The notes: generated by a model from the letters alone, not told the origin. 64,000 nucleotides of DNA from Actinomyces israelii DSM 43320 (GCF_000711965.1 NZ_JONS01000010.1:1-64000); one strand, 5' to 3'; positions 24,448 through 33,357 are shown, numbered from the stretch's first letter. A program made the numbers and translations.

Positions 24448-26262
24448 CTAGCCGTGGTCGCCGGCGGCCTGGGCGGCCTGGGCGGCCTCGGCGTCGGCCT
24501 GCTCGGCGGCCTGGGTCGCCGCGATGGACGGATCGGGCGCAATGCCCAGGGAGTGCATGGTGGCGAGCGCGATCTTGCGGAACACCGGGGCCGAGACCGT
24601 GCCGCCGTAGGTGTCCCGGGGGCGGTAGACGATGACGGCCACGGCGATGGCGGGGTCGCGGGCGGGCGTGAAGCCCACGAAGGAGGCGACCGTGCCGTCC
24701 TCGGTGAGGATCTCGGTGGTGCCGGTCTTGCCCGCCACCAGGTAGCCGTTGATCGAGGCGGCCTCCGCGGTGCCCCCCTCCTGGGTGACGCCGATGAGCA
24801 TCTCCGTGAGCGCGTTTGCGGCGGGCTCGGAGATGACGCGCTCCCCCTCCGGAGCGGTCTGAGGAGTCTCCTTTCCCTTGGGGTCGATCCAGGCGTCGAT
24901 AATGCGCGGGGCGACGCGCACGCCCTTGTTGGCGACGGTCGCCAGCACCTGGACGGCCTGGAGCGCGGTCCCGGCGATCCCCTGGCCGAACATGGTGGTG
25001 TAGCTGGTCCGGTCGTCCCAGTCCTCGGCGGCGCCGAGCATCCCGGCGGACTCGGCGGGCATCTCGATGCCGGTGAGGCTGCCGAAGCCGAAGCGCTCGA
25101 TGTAGGAGTGGCGCACCTGTGCCGGCAGCTTCTCGCCGATCTGCACGGTGCCGACGTTGGAGGACTCGGCCAGCACCTGGGCGGTGGTCAGGCTCTGGGT
25201 CGGGTGCTCGTGGGAGTCACGGAAGGTCTGCCCGTTGGCGGCCGTCCACGTGTAGGGCACGGTCCACGAGTCCTCGGGGGTGATCGCCCCCTCCTCCAGC
25301 GCGGCGGCGAAGGTCATGACCTTGCCGACGCTGCCGGGCTCGAAGATCGCCTGGACGCTGCGGGCGGTGCGGTCCTCCTCGGCGGTGGCCTGGAAGTCGG
25401 CCGGGTTGACCGCGTTGGAGTCGGCCAGCACGAGCACCTTGCCGGTGGAGGGCTCCATGACCACCGCGCACCCCCAGTCGGCTCCCTGGGCCTTGACGAC
25501 CTCGTCGATGGCGTCCTGCGCGATGGCCTGCAGGTCCGGGTTGACGGTGGTGCGCACCGTCGTCCCCGGCACCGCCTCGACCTCCTCCTGCTCGCCGGTG
25601 GGGATGATGGCCCCGGTCTTGCCGATCTCGACGCTGCCCTCGCCGTCGACGCCCGTGAGCTGCTCGTTCTGGGTCAGCTCGAGGCCGGCGGTGCCGATGA
25701 GGACGCGGCCGTCCCCCTCATAGGTGTATCCGAGCACGTTGCCGGCCACCTTCCCCGCCGGGTAGGTGCGGCGGGTGCGCTGGTCGGGCTCGACGCCGGG
25801 GATGGCCAGCGCCTTGATCTGCCGCCAGGTGTCCGGCGAGACGGCCTCGGCGATGACCGTGTAGGGGGACTCCCCGACCATCTGGGCGCCGAGCTCCTGG
25901 GCGTCCACGCCCAGGATGTCGGCCATCTGCCTGGCGGCGGCCGCCGCCCCGTGCCCGACGACGGCCTGCGACTCCTGGCCGGTGGCCGGGTCGACGCGGT
26001 CCTCGGTCTGCTCGTACTGGGCGATCTTGAGCTGGTTGACGCCGATGTCGTACGAGACGGCGGAGGAGGCGAGGACCGTGCCGTCACGTCCCAGGATCTC
26101 CCCGCGGGGGGCGCGGTTGACCCAGGTGACGGTGCGCTCGTCCTTGGCCCTGGCGGCGAGCTCCGGGCCGGCGACCACCTGGAGCCAGGCGGTGCGGCCG
26201 GCCAGGGCGGTGAACCCGGCCAGGCCCATGACCTGAAGGGCCCGACGGCGGCTGGGGTTCAC
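24448..26262 (-). CDS. ftsI: FtsI, septal class B penicillin-binding protein (PBP3)
   Basis: The transpeptidase that crosslinks septal peptidoglycan with FtsW. The 604-residue protein has a short cytoplasmic N-terminus and one membrane segment (about 8-25). A pedestal/dimerisation domain follows (about 45-230). The penicillin-binding domain carries the active-site serine in FEPGSVGKVM (SxxK), then ESSNVGT (SxN) and VAGKTGTTE (KTG). It ends with a low-complexity Ala/Gln/Glu tail (about 580-604). Start GTG or ATG at 26262, 7 bases after the ftsL stop. Length fits the family. Confidence 0.96.
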   Translation of the reverse strand: MNPSRRRALQVMGLAGFTALAGRTAWLQVVAGPELAARAKDERTVTWVNRAPRGEILGRDGTVLASSAVSYDIGVNQLKIAQYEQTEDRVDPATGQESQAVVGHGAAAAARQMADILGVDAQELGAQMVGESPYTVIAEAVSPDTWRQIKALAIPGVEPDQRTRRTYPAGKVAGNVLGYTYEGDGRVLIGTAGLELTQNEQLTGVDGEGSVEIGKTGAIIPTGEQEEVEAVPGTTVRTTVNPDLQAIAQDAIDEVVKAQGADWGCAVVMEPSTGKVLVLADSNAVNPADFQATAEEDRTARSVQAIFEPGSVGKVMTFAAALEEGAITPEDSWTVPYTWTAANGQTFRDSHEHPTQSLTTAQVLAESSNVGTVQIGEKLPAQVRHSYIERFGFGSLTGIEMPAESAGMLGAAEDWDDRTSYTTMFGQGIAGTALQAVQVLATVANKGVRVAPRIIDAWIDPKGKETPQTAPEGERVISEPAANALTEMLIGVTQEGGTAEAASINGYLVAGKTGTTEILTEDGTVASFVGFTPARDPAIAVAVIVYRPRDTYGGTVSAPVFRKIALATMHSLGIAPDPSIAATQAAEQADAEAAQAAQAAGDHG

Positions 26263-26269
26263 GGGGTCC

Positions 26270-26716
26270 CTACTTGGAGTCCGCCGTGGCGGCGGTGCCG
26301 CCGGACAGGGTCGAGCTGGACAGGTCGATGACGCCGGGGGCCGCGGCCGGGACCATGCCCAGCGCGGCCGCCCGCGACGCGAGCGCGTCGGGCGAGGAGG
26401 CCTCCTGGACGTCCGAGCGGACCGTCTCGATGTGGTCGTTCAGGACGTTGAGCTCGGCCTGCGCCGCCTTCATCTTGTAGGCGGTGTCCGCCATCTTGGC
26501 GTTCAGGAGCATGGATGCCGCCAGTGCTCCCACCAGGATCGCGACGACCACCAGCAGAAACGGCAGGGTGGATCGCGCCGGGGCGACCCCCCGGACGACG
26601 CGGAGCCGGGGCTGCTCCCTGACCTGCTTGACCTGGTCGCGCGCCGTGGAGCGCCGACCGGATAGGGCGATGTCGTCGGTACGTGGACGGCGGACTCGGG
26701 CCGCGGCTGTACTCAT
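26270..26716 (-). CDS. ftsL: FtsL-like small divisome protein
   Basis: A 148-residue bitopic membrane protein in the FtsL position between rsmH and ftsI. The N-terminus is basic and cytoplasmic (about 45 residues). One membrane segment follows (about 50-71, LPFLLVVVAILVGALAASMLL). A short extracytoplasmic coiled coil comes next (about 75-105, AQAELNVLNDHIETVRSDVQE), then DALASRAAALGMVPA, the usual A-x-x-LGM end of FtsL. Sequence identity in the family is low, so the call rests on topology and place. It overlaps the rsmH stop by 4 bases. Confidence 0.9.
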   Translation of the reverse strand: MSTAAARVRRPRTDDIALSGRRSTARDQVKQVREQPRLRVVRGVAPARSTLPFLLVVVAILVGALAASMLLNAKMADTAYKMKAAQAELNVLNDHIETVRSDVQEASSPDALASRAAALGMVPAAAPGVIDLSSSTLSGGTAATADSK

Positions 26717-27858
26717 CTGCCTCTCCTTCCTTGTGCGGGCGTTCTGGCGGGATGGGGGCGGGGTCTGGGGGCGGGCTCCGGCGCGGGGGCCTCGGCGGCG
26801 GGGCGGATGCGGGTGGCGGCCCGCAGCCGCACGGACGCGCTGCGGGGGTTGGCGGCGAGCTCGTCGTCGTCGGCCCTGACCGCCCCGCGGGTGGCCGGCT
26901 CGAGATAGGGCAGGGCGTCCCGGGGCACGACGGGCAGTCCCGGGGGCGCCGACGGCGAGGCCCCCGCGGCGAGGGCCCGCTTGACGATGCGGTCCTCCAG
27001 GCTCTGGTAGGACTCGACGACGACGCGCCCGCCGACCCGCACGGAGTTCAGCGCCCGGGGCACGGCGCGCTCGAGCAGCTCCAGCTCGGCGTTGACCGCC
27101 ACGCGCAGCGCCTGGAAGGTCCGCTTGGCCGGGTGGCCGCCGGTGCGGCGCGCGGCGGCGGGCACGCAGGCGCGCACCAGGTCCGCCAGGGCGTCGGTGG
27201 ACCTGACCGGGTCGCCCGCCTCGCGCCGTCGCACAATGCCGGCGGCGATGCGCGAGGCGAAGCGCTCCTCGCCGTAGGCCCTCAGGATGCGGGCCAGCTC
27301 GCGCTCCCCGGCCGTGTCGAGGAGGTCCTGGGCGGTGGGCCCGCCGGACTGGTCCATGCGCATGTCCAGGGGAGCGCTGCGGGCGTAGGAGAAGCCCCGC
27401 TCGGCGCGATCGAGCTGGAAGGAGGAGGCTCCGAGGTCCATGAGGACCGCGTCAACGACGCCGTCCCACCGTCCGGCCGCTCCCGCGGCCTCGCGCGCGA
27501 CGACGTCGACGCGGTCGTAGGTGGTGCGCACCGCGCGGAAGCGCTCGCCGAAGCGGTCCAGCCGCGAGCACGCCAGCGCGATGGCCTCGGGGTCGCGGTC
27601 GATCCCGACGACCGCGAGGGTACCGAAGCGCTCCAGAGCGGCCTCGGCGTGCCCGCCCATGCCGAGCGTGCAGTCGATGAGGACGGGGCGCTCGGGCGCC
27701 CCCGCCCCGGTCAGGGCCGGTGCGAGCAGGTCGAGGCAGCGGTCCAGGAGGACGGGCGCATGGAGCTCGGCTGCCCGCCCGGCGCCGGGTCGAGCCGCCG
27801 GGGCGGCCCCGGGGCGACCGGCGGAACCGGAGTCGACGGCTGCTCCGATCTCGTTCAC
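26713..27858 (-). CDS. rsmH: 16S rRNA (cytosine-1402-N4)-methyltransferase RsmH/MraW
   Basis: Methylates N4 of C1402 in the decoding centre of 16S rRNA using S-adenosylmethionine. The 381 residues begin with a 30-residue Ala/Gly/Pro extension before AAELHAPVLLDRCLDLL. The SAM-binding motif is LIDCTLGMGGHAEAAL, followed by GIDRDPEAI and DAVLMDLGASSFQLDRAERGFSY (start DAVLMDLGASS). MRMDQSGGPTAQDLL and PAKRTFQALRVAVNAEL follow, typical for the family. The start is GTG 27858, with AGGAGGAGG a few bases upstream. It ends in a disordered Ala/Pro/Arg tail. Confidence 0.96.
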   Translation of the reverse strand: MNEIGAAVDSGSAGRPGAAPAARPGAGRAAELHAPVLLDRCLDLLAPALTGAGAPERPVLIDCTLGMGGHAEAALERFGTLAVVGIDRDPEAIALACSRLDRFGERFRAVRTTYDRVDVVAREAAGAAGRWDGVVDAVLMDLGASSFQLDRAERGFSYARSAPLDMRMDQSGGPTAQDLLDTAGERELARILRAYGEERFASRIAAGIVRRREAGDPVRSTDALADLVRACVPAAARRTGGHPAKRTFQALRVAVNAELELLERAVPRALNSVRVGGRVVVESYQSLEDRIVKRALAAGASPSAPPGLPVVPRDALPYLEPATRGAVRADDDELAANPRSASVRLRAATRIRPAAEAPAPEPAPRPRPHPARTPAQGRRGR

Positions 27859-28088
27859 CGCCTCCTCCTTCCTGGTCGGTCCTGCGGGTCTGGATGGTGC
27901 GCGAGCGGGCGCGAGCCGCTGGGCGGGCCCGGCCCTGTCCCACCAGGACTCCTCCCGCGTGTTCCGGCGCCGGGGAAGTGGCGTCGGATGCTGCGGCGGG
28001 CGGAGACCTCACGGGACGGGGCCGCGGGTGCTCGGCACGGGTATCGGGTATGCGGTTGTGCTCGCGGCGCGCGGCCGCGGAGCGATGG

Positions 28089-28520
28089 TCAGAAGAAGCC
28101 GGGGATGACCTCCTCGGCGGTGTCGGCGAAGATCTGCTCCTGCGCAGCCAGGTAGGTCTTCCAGGCCTCGGCGTCCCAGATCTCCACGCGGGCTCCGGCG
28201 CCGATAACGGCCAGGTCCCGGCTCAGCCCCGCGTAGGCTCGCAGGGAGGCGGGCAGGGTGATGCGCCCCTGCTTGTCCGGGATCTGAGAGTCCGCGCCCG
28301 ACAGCATGACGCGCACGTAGTCGCGCGCCTGCTTCTGGGCGAGCGGAGCCTCGCGCAGCTGGGCGTACATGCGCTCGAACTCCGCGGCGGTGAAGACGTA
28401 GAGGCAGTGTTCCTGTCCTCGGGTGAGAACCACTCCCCCGGCCAGCTCGTCCCGGAACTTCGCCGGGAGGATGAGTCGTCCTTTCTGATCGAGGCGGGGG
28501 GCGTGGGTGCCCAGGAACAT
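28089..28520 (-). CDS. mraZ: MraZ, first gene and transcriptional regulator of the dcw cluster
   Basis: A 143-residue DNA-binding regulator of the division and cell-wall cluster. It contains two copies of the SpoVT/AbrB-like MraZ fold. The first reads [25 protein letters not shown] (start [14 protein letters not shown]), the second [22 protein letters not shown] (start [13 protein letters not shown]). The DxKGR...LP pattern is seen in both. I chose ATG 28520 because AAGGAGGGA stands 6 bases upstream and relatives start MFLGTH. A longer frame to 28574 would include the leader. Length matches the family (about 143). Confidence 0.95.
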   Translation of the reverse strand: MFLGTHAPRLDQKGRLILPAKFRDELAGGVVLTRGQEHCLYVFTAAEFERMYAQLREAPLAQKQARDYVRVMLSGADSQIPDKQGRITLPASLRAYAGLSRDLAVIGAGARVEIWDAEAWKTYLAAQEQIFADTAEEVIPGFF

Positions 28521-28549
28521 TGAGCATCCCTCCTTCCCCACCTCGACGA

Positions 28550-28605
28550 TCCAATGGGCCCCACAGTACTCCACTTCCCTCCCTTTTCTCCCACACCAGG
28601 CGTCG
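28550..28605 (-). promoter_or_regulatory. candidate MraZ-binding repeats upstream of mraZ
   Basis: On the minus strand, 45-80 bases before the mraZ ATG, the leader has a run of G-rich direct repeats: GTGGGAG, GGGAGGGA, AGTGGAG and GTGGGG, spaced by roughly 8-10 bases. MraZ proteins in other bacteria bind closely spaced repeats with a TGGG core in their own promoter. The match is by pattern only. Confidence 0.35.
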
Positions 28606-28742
28606 CATCCGCGTCACGCTCCCGTCTCAGAAGGCACGAAGTCGCCGTTTTCCGCGGTGGAGCGAAGTGGAGGGGAGCCGGTCGGCGGTCGTCCTCCGGC
28701 GTGGCGCCGCCACCGGCCGCGGACGTGATGTCAAGCACAAGA

Positions 28743-28770
28743 AGCCCCGTCACCGGGGGGTGACGGGGCT
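28743..28770 (-). terminator. strong hairpin terminator after the DUF3040 gene
   Basis: A perfect 12-bp stem: AGCCCCGTCACC at 28743-28754 pairs with 28759-28770, with a 4-base loop. On the minus strand it is followed by TTCTTGTGCTTG, which gives a modest U-run. It lies between the DUF3040 gene and the mraZ leader, both on the minus strand, and insulates the dcw operon from read-through. Confidence 0.75.
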
Positions 28771-28837
28771 CGAAGAGCTGCGGGTGGAGGGAAGTGGAGG
28801 GATTCAGGACCGGGTCGGGGCCCAGCCGGGCCTCAAG

Positions 28838-29233
28838 TCAGTCCTCGCGGCTGCGGCGCCGGTCCCAGCGCTCGGACTGGCGGCCCATGAACGACGATCC
28901 GGGGGAGCGCCCGCCGGGAGCCCCTTTGCGCCGCGAGCCCCGGGAGCCGGGGGAATCGGCCCGGGTGAGCATGAGGGTCACGCCCCACACCGCGAGCCCG
29001 AAGCCCGCCACGCCCAGGAAGATGGAGGCCACCGAGTGACCCACGGCCACTCCCGTGATCACGAGGGCCAGCCCCACCAGCACCAGGGCGGCGCCCGCGC
29101 CCACGTGGCGCGGCGAGACCCGCCCCGCGGGGACCTCCGCGCTGTCCATCGTATGAGCCAACGACGGGTCCTCGACGTGGAGCTGCTCCTCCAGATCGCG
29201 CAGCACCTGTTGCTCACGCTCTGACAACGCCAC
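28838..29233 (-). CDS. DUF3040 membrane protein
   Basis: A 131-residue protein of the actinobacterial DUF3040 family. The N-terminus reads VALSEREQQVLRDLEEQL, the family hallmark, with a short acidic helix to about residue 30. Two membrane segments follow (about 46-64 and 68-88, GAALVLVGLALVITGVAVG and ASIFLGVAGFGLAVWGVTLML). The tail is basic and Ser/Gly/Arg-rich. The function is unknown. It commonly neighbours mraZ in actinobacteria. GTG at 29233 was chosen because the conserved SEREQ motif follows at once. Confidence 0.88.
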   Translation of the reverse strand: MALSEREQQVLRDLEEQLHVEDPSLAHTMDSAEVPAGRVSPRHVGAGAALVLVGLALVITGVAVGHSVASIFLGVAGFGLAVWGVTLMLTRADSPGSRGSRRKGAPGGRSPGSSFMGRQSERWDRRRSRED

Positions 29234-29350
29234 AGCGCACCTCGCTTTCCCGAGTCTCGTGCTCCGGTGGCGGCGCCGCGACAGGTCGGCCCGCGCCGGC
29301 GCGGTTCCGGACACTTCCAGGATAATCGGTGAGCGTCGCATCTGGGAAAC

Positions 29351-30607
29351 TCATGGCGCCGATCCTGGGGCCGCGGCCCCCGGGGGCGGACCGGCAGGCG
29401 GGTCCAGGAGGCTCGCGGGGGCCAGGGCCCCGGCGCCCCAGCGCCGGCGCACGGCGTCGGCGGCGCGCTCGGGCGCCCCGCGCCGGGGGTCGTCGTCCAG
29501 CAGGAGCTGGATGCCGTCGTCGGGGCGGGCCAGGTCCTCGACCCTGACGCCCAGCAGCCGGAAGCCGCCCCCCGGGGTGGGCAGGGCGTCGAAGAGGCGC
29601 TCGACGACGGCGAACAGGTCGCGGGCCAGGTCCGTGGGAGCCGACAGGGTGCGCGAGCGGGTGACGGTGACGAAGTCGGCGCCGCGCGCCTTGAGCACGA
29701 CAACGCGGCCGCGCAGCTCGCCCGCGCGCAGGCGGGCGGCGCACTGGTGGGTCTGGTCGAGCAGGACGCGGCGGGCGTGGGCGCGGTCGGTGATGGTCTC
29801 GAAGAAGGTCGACTCGGTCCCCACGGACTTCTCCTCGCGCCCCGGGCTCACGGGCCGCGGGTCGATGCCGTGGGCGAGGTCGTGCAGGTGACGGCCGGCG
29901 GCGGGCCCGAGGATCTTCTCCAGGCGCCGCACGTCGGTGGCGGCCAGGGTCCGCACGTCGCGGATCCCCCAGCGCTGAAGGGCCCGGGCGCTCTTGTCCC
30001 CCACCCCCCACAGCGCCCCCACCGGCAGGACGTCGAGGAAGTCCTGGGTGGCGTCGGCCGGCACGAGCAGCATCCCGTCGGGCTTGGCGTGGGAGGAGGC
30101 GAGCTTGGCGACGAACTTGGTGGCGGCCACGCCCACCGAGGCGGGCACGCCGATGCGATCGCGGACCTCGGCGCGGATCCAGCGGGCGATCGCGACCGGC
30201 GGGCCCATGCGCCGGCGCGCTCCGGAGACGTCGAGGAAGGCCTCGTCGACGCTGACCTTCTCCGTCAGCGGCGTGACCTGCTCCAGGATGTCCATCACCC
30301 GGCGCGAGACCCGGGAGTACAGGCCGTGGCGCACGGGCAGGACGACCGCCTGGGGGCAGCGCCGGTGCGCCTCGGTCATCGACATGGCCGAGGCCACGCC
30401 GTAGACCCGGGCCTCGTAGGAGGCGGCCGAGACGACGCCCCGCCCCGCGGTCCCTCCCACAATGACGGGGCGCCCGGCGAGCTCGGGGTGCTCGAGGAGC
30501 TCGACCGAGGCGAAGAAGGCGTCCATGTCGACGTGGAGGATCGGCGTGGCGGAGTCGTCGTCGCCCCAGGAGCGGCGCGCCGCCTGCGCGCGAGGGGACC
30601 GACTCAT
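29351..30607 (-). CDS. dinB: DNA polymerase IV (Y-family, DinB)
   Basis: An error-prone translesion polymerase. The 418 residues show LHVDMDAFFASVELLEHPEL with the first catalytic Asp (about 24-43) and AASYEARVYGVASAMSM. The second acidic site is KVSVDEAFLDVSG (about 115-127). The thumb helix-hairpin-helix reads LPVGALWGVGDKSARAL. The little-finger domain follows (from about 255, KSVGTESTFFETI). The C-terminal 40 residues are Ala/Pro/Gly-rich. ATG 30607 gives MSRSPRAQ; a much longer open frame upstream overlaps the neighbouring gene antisense and is spurious. A C-terminal beta-clamp motif is not obvious. Confidence 0.95.
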   Translation of the reverse strand: MSRSPRAQAARRSWGDDDSATPILHVDMDAFFASVELLEHPELAGRPVIVGGTAGRGVVSAASYEARVYGVASAMSMTEAHRRCPQAVVLPVRHGLYSRVSRRVMDILEQVTPLTEKVSVDEAFLDVSGARRRMGPPVAIARWIRAEVRDRIGVPASVGVAATKFVAKLASSHAKPDGMLLVPADATQDFLDVLPVGALWGVGDKSARALQRWGIRDVRTLAATDVRRLEKILGPAAGRHLHDLAHGIDPRPVSPGREEKSVGTESTFFETITDRAHARRVLLDQTHQCAARLRAGELRGRVVVLKARGADFVTVTRSRTLSAPTDLARDLFAVVERLFDALPTPGGGFRLLGVRVEDLARPDDGIQLLLDDDPRRGAPERAADAVRRRWGAGALAPASLLDPPAGPPPGAAAPGSAP

Positions 30608-30743
30608 GACCGCCTCCCGTCCTGCGCGCCCTGCGAAGCCTGCACGGCCGCCCCGGCCGCGCGGCCGGGGGGCCACCGGCCCGCCCGGTCGCATCCACGA
30701 TAGCGTGGGCCTGTGGTACCCAGGCGGTCGGCTAGAGGATCCG

Positions 30744-30781
30744 CCGGCCGGCCTGGCGGGCGCGCCCGCCAGGCCGGCCGG
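30744..30781. repeat. 38-bp perfect palindrome in the dinB / spermidine-synthase-like intergenic region
   Basis: Bases 30744-30762 are exactly complementary to 30763-30781, centred on CGCG; the left arm begins CCGGCCGGCCTGGCGGG. It lies between the divergent genes dinB and the spermidine-synthase-like gene, within the 5' extension of the latter's open frame. As DNA it could extrude a cruciform. As RNA it would form a 17-19 bp stem without a real loop. No T-run follows on either strand. Confidence 0.8.
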
Positions 30782-30826
30782 GCGGCAGGGGCGTCGCTGC
30801 CGCTGCGGGCGCTTCCCTCGTCCCCG

Positions 30827-31576
30827 GTGCGCACATCTGTGGCGACCGCCGAGCTCCAGGTGCGCGACCGCGGGGTCCTGCTCCTGCTGGACGGCGCGGA
30901 GTCGTCGTGGATCGACCTGCACGACCCCGCGCACCTGGACTTCGAGTACCTTCAGCAGATGGACGCGGCACTCACGGCGCTGCGCGGCGAGCGCGAGCCG
31001 GTGCGGGCCGTCCACCTGGGCGCGGCGGGGTGCGCGCTGGCGCGGGCCTGGGACGCCACGCGCCCCGGCTCGACCCAGCTCGCGGTGGAGATCGACGCCG
31101 TCCTGGCGCGGCGGGTGCGGGAGTGGTTCGACCTGCCGCGCGCCCCGCGGCTGCGCATCCGCGTGGGGGACGCGGCCCGGGTGGCGGCGGACCTGCGCGC
31201 GGGCGAGTGGGACGTCGTCGTGCGAGACGTGTTCCGCGACGGCGAGGTGCCGGCCGCCTGCCGCGCCCCAGAGCTCGCCGCCGCCTGCCGCCGCGCGCTG
31301 GCGCCCGGTGGCCTCTACCTGGCCAACACGGCCAGTGCGCCCGGCGGGCCGCGTCGGACGGTCGCCGGCGAGCTCGCCGTCGCGCAGCGGGTCTTCGGCG
31401 GGGTGCTGGCGGTGGCCGACGCCGCGGTCGCCCGGGGCCGACGACGGGGCAACCTCGTGATCGTGGCCCGCGACGCGCCCTTCACGGCCCGCGAGGCCGA
31501 CGCCGTCGAGCGGGCGGTGCGCCGCCTGCCGCTGCCCGCGCGCACCTGGCGCGCCGCCGATCCGGCCCTGTCCTGA
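30827..31576 (+). CDS. spermidine-synthase-like class I methyltransferase-fold protein
   Basis: A 249-residue protein with the fold of polyamine aminopropyltransferases. It reads ELQVRDRGVLLLLDGAESSWIDLHDPAHLDFEYLQQM at the start (begin ELQVRDRGVLLL). AVHLGAAGCALARAWD is the SAM-type glycine loop, AVEIDAVL the acidic residue after strand two, and DVVVRDVFRDGEVP the catalytic-site region. AACRRALAPGGLYLANTAS follows. Actinobacteria carry many such proteins that are not true spermidine synthases, so polyamine activity is not claimed. I chose GTG 30827, because the longer frame from 30713 runs through a 38-bp palindrome and is low-complexity. It diverges from dinB. Confidence 0.8.
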   Translation: MRTSVATAELQVRDRGVLLLLDGAESSWIDLHDPAHLDFEYLQQMDAALTALRGEREPVRAVHLGAAGCALARAWDATRPGSTQLAVEIDAVLARRVREWFDLPRAPRLRIRVGDAARVAADLRAGEWDVVVRDVFRDGEVPAACRAPELAAACRRALAPGGLYLANTASAPGGPRRTVAGELAVAQRVFGGVLAVADAAVARGRRRGNLVIVARDAPFTAREADAVERAVRRLPLPARTWRAADPALS

Positions 31577-31673
31577 CCGCTGCCGGCCTCCTCGCCGTCG
31601 GCCGCGCCGGGCGACCGCTCCCCGCCCGCGAGATGCCCCGGGCATGGGCTGCTGCTGCCGAGCGCCGCCCGGA

Positions 31674-32082
31674 GTGGATGCCCCGAGGCCGAACCCTGAG
31701 ATCTCGCTGGAGCGGACAAGCACGAAGCCCCTCTTCGCGCAGGTCGCCCAGTCCCTGAGTGCCGCCATCGCGTCGGGCGACTTCCGGCCGGGACAGCAGA
31801 TCCCCACCGAGCCGGAGCCGGCCACCACCTACGGAGTGAGCCGAATCATGATCCGTCGCGCCATTGAGGAGCTCTGCCAGCACGGCCTGCTGATCAAGCG
31901 GCAGGGCAAGGGCACCTTCGTCCGCGAGAGCAAGACGGCCAGGAAGATCGCGCACATCTCCAGCTTCTCCGAGTCCTGCCGCGCCAGCAGCATGGTCCCG
32001 TCCGCGGAGGTGCTCAGGAGGGAGCTGCTCGACTCGCCGCCGCCGGACGCCCCGCCCCGGCTGGTCGGGCTGGTGGACCCCG
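31674..32082 (+). pseudogene. GntR-family regulator (HutC type), truncated in the UTRA domain
   Basis: The frame holds a complete GntR winged helix: KPLFAQVAQSLSAAIASGDFRPGQQIPTE (start KPLFAQVAQSL), then YGVSRIMIRRAIEELCQHGLL and the wing KRQGKGTFV. The start of the UTRA ligand-binding domain follows (ISSFSESCRASSMVPSAEVL, then LLDSPPPDAPPRLVGL). After about 32082 the sequence becomes the antisense of a PfkB-type kinase, so roughly two thirds of the ligand-binding domain is missing. The frame stays open to 32657 but has no domain beyond that point. A start at GTG 31674 or ATG 31644 is possible. DNA binding might persist without effector response. Confidence 0.8.
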
Positions 32083-32084
32083 AC

Positions 32085-32345
32085 AGCACGGCGGCGGCCC
32101 GGCGCTCGTCGTCGGCCCCGGTCAGCTCGACGGCCTCGTCGGCGTTCGGGAAGAAGTACTCCACGCACCCCAGCGCCTCCGCAATGTCCTCCAGGCCGGC
32201 TCCCGCCCGACTGGGCACCATGTCGGCGCACACCGTCATACCGGTGGCCTTCGCCCGCCGGAACAGCGAGGCCATCCGCCCCCCGGAGATCAGTGGGTTG
32301 TTGAATATCGACCCGAAGGCGAGGATCCTGGCCGAGCCGAGCAGC
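32085..32345 (-). pseudogene. PfkB-family carbohydrate kinase fragment
   Basis: On the minus strand this stretch reads ARILAFGSIFNNPLISGGRM, then FRRAKATGMTVCADMVPSRAG, and then IAEALGCVEYFFPNADEAVELTGADD. This is the middle of a ribokinase/fructokinase-like protein (the part leading to the NEDEA-like NADEA motif). Both the first ~130 residues and the catalytic C-terminal third with the GxGD motif are absent. It abuts the truncated GntR gene head-on at about 32083, which marks the deletion or inversion junction. It lies just downstream of the dehydrogenase remnant and was probably in one operon with it. Confidence 0.75.
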
Positions 32346-32378
32346 CCCTCGCGTCGAGGTGCGTCATGCCCATCCCCC

Positions 32379-33050
32379 TCAGGTCAGGTCCGCGTCGACG
32401 ACGACAGCCTTGGTGAACTCGTCGGGCTCGTCGGCGGCGAGCTCGAAGGCCGGCTGGATGTCGGCGTGGTCGAAGTGCCTGTCGACCAGCGAGGAGACGT
32501 TGACGGCGCCCGAGCGCATGAGCGCGATCGTCGTCGGGCAGCTGTTGCAGGAGCGGAACACCGTCTGGATGGTCATCTCGCGGTTGATCTTGAGGCAAGG
32601 AGACGGGCGCCTCCCCCGGCACCGTGCCGACGACCAGGATCCTCCCGTGGCGCTTGACGACCGCGAGGCCGAGCTCGACCGTGGCCGCCGCCCCGGCGGT
32701 CCCGAAGACCACATCCGCGCCGTAGCGCCCGACGATCTGGCGGATGCGCCCGGCGATGTCGGCCTCCCGCGCGTTGACGGCGGCGCCGGCCTTGAGGCCA
32801 GCCCCCGCCCGACCTCGACGACGACGCCGGAGGGCTCATGGCCCAGCCCGGCGCTCCGGCCGGGCTCCGGCGGGACGCAGGGCCCGAAGCCGTGGGTGTC
32901 GGAGCCGCGCACGCCGACCCGGGCGATCTTGATCACCGCCTCGTCCGGTCCCGGCGCGGGGCGCTCGCACGCCTCGATCACCATGCGTGCGGGCTCCCCG
33001 AGCAGGGCCCGCATGCTCTCGGTCGTTCTCCCGGTTGGGCTCTCGGTCAT
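32379..33050 (-). pseudogene. zinc-dependent polyol/alcohol dehydrogenase with internal deletion and compensating frameshifts
   Basis: The N-terminus is recognisable as a medium-chain dehydrogenase: MRALLGEPARMVIEACERP, then KIARVGVRGSDTHGF and GHEPSGVVVEVG. After about residue 80 the frame changes. The +1 frame carries GADVVFGTAGAAATVELGL, KRHGRILVVGTVPGEAPVSL, which belongs about 120 residues further along the family. The original frame resumes with EMTIQTVFRSCNSCP and ends FTKAVVVDADLT. The catalytic zinc Cys (normally CGSD) is Arg (RGSD), and part of the Rossmann fold is deleted. It is therefore a non-functional relic of a sorbitol/xylitol-dehydrogenase-like gene. Confidence 0.8.
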
Positions 33051-33062
33051 GTCGTTCTCCTG

Positions 33063-33357
33063 ACTGCGAGCGGGCGGAGGCCGCGCCGCCCGGGGCAGGG
33101 CCGTCAGAGAGGACCGTCAGAGGCGGGCGGCGGGCCCGCCGGCGCCGCCTCATCGCCCTGTGGGCCAGGGCGAGACCGGTCTGCCGGTCAGCCGCGGCGC
33201 GAGCATCGCGGCGGGCAGGGCCGGGCCGGCGCACCACGCGCCCAGGGCCGTGGTGGTCGTCGAGGCGATCATGGCGGACCGGCGCGCCGGCAGCCGTCCG
33301 GGCAGCGCCCCGACCGGCTCACGACCGGCGCGCAGCCGCAGCCTGCCGGGGCGTGCC
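33063..33357. other. 295 bp without a recognisable gene
   Basis: GC-rich, between the dehydrogenase relic and the PAC2 gene. Open frames here have no recognisable domain. Nothing else was seen. Confidence 0.5.
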
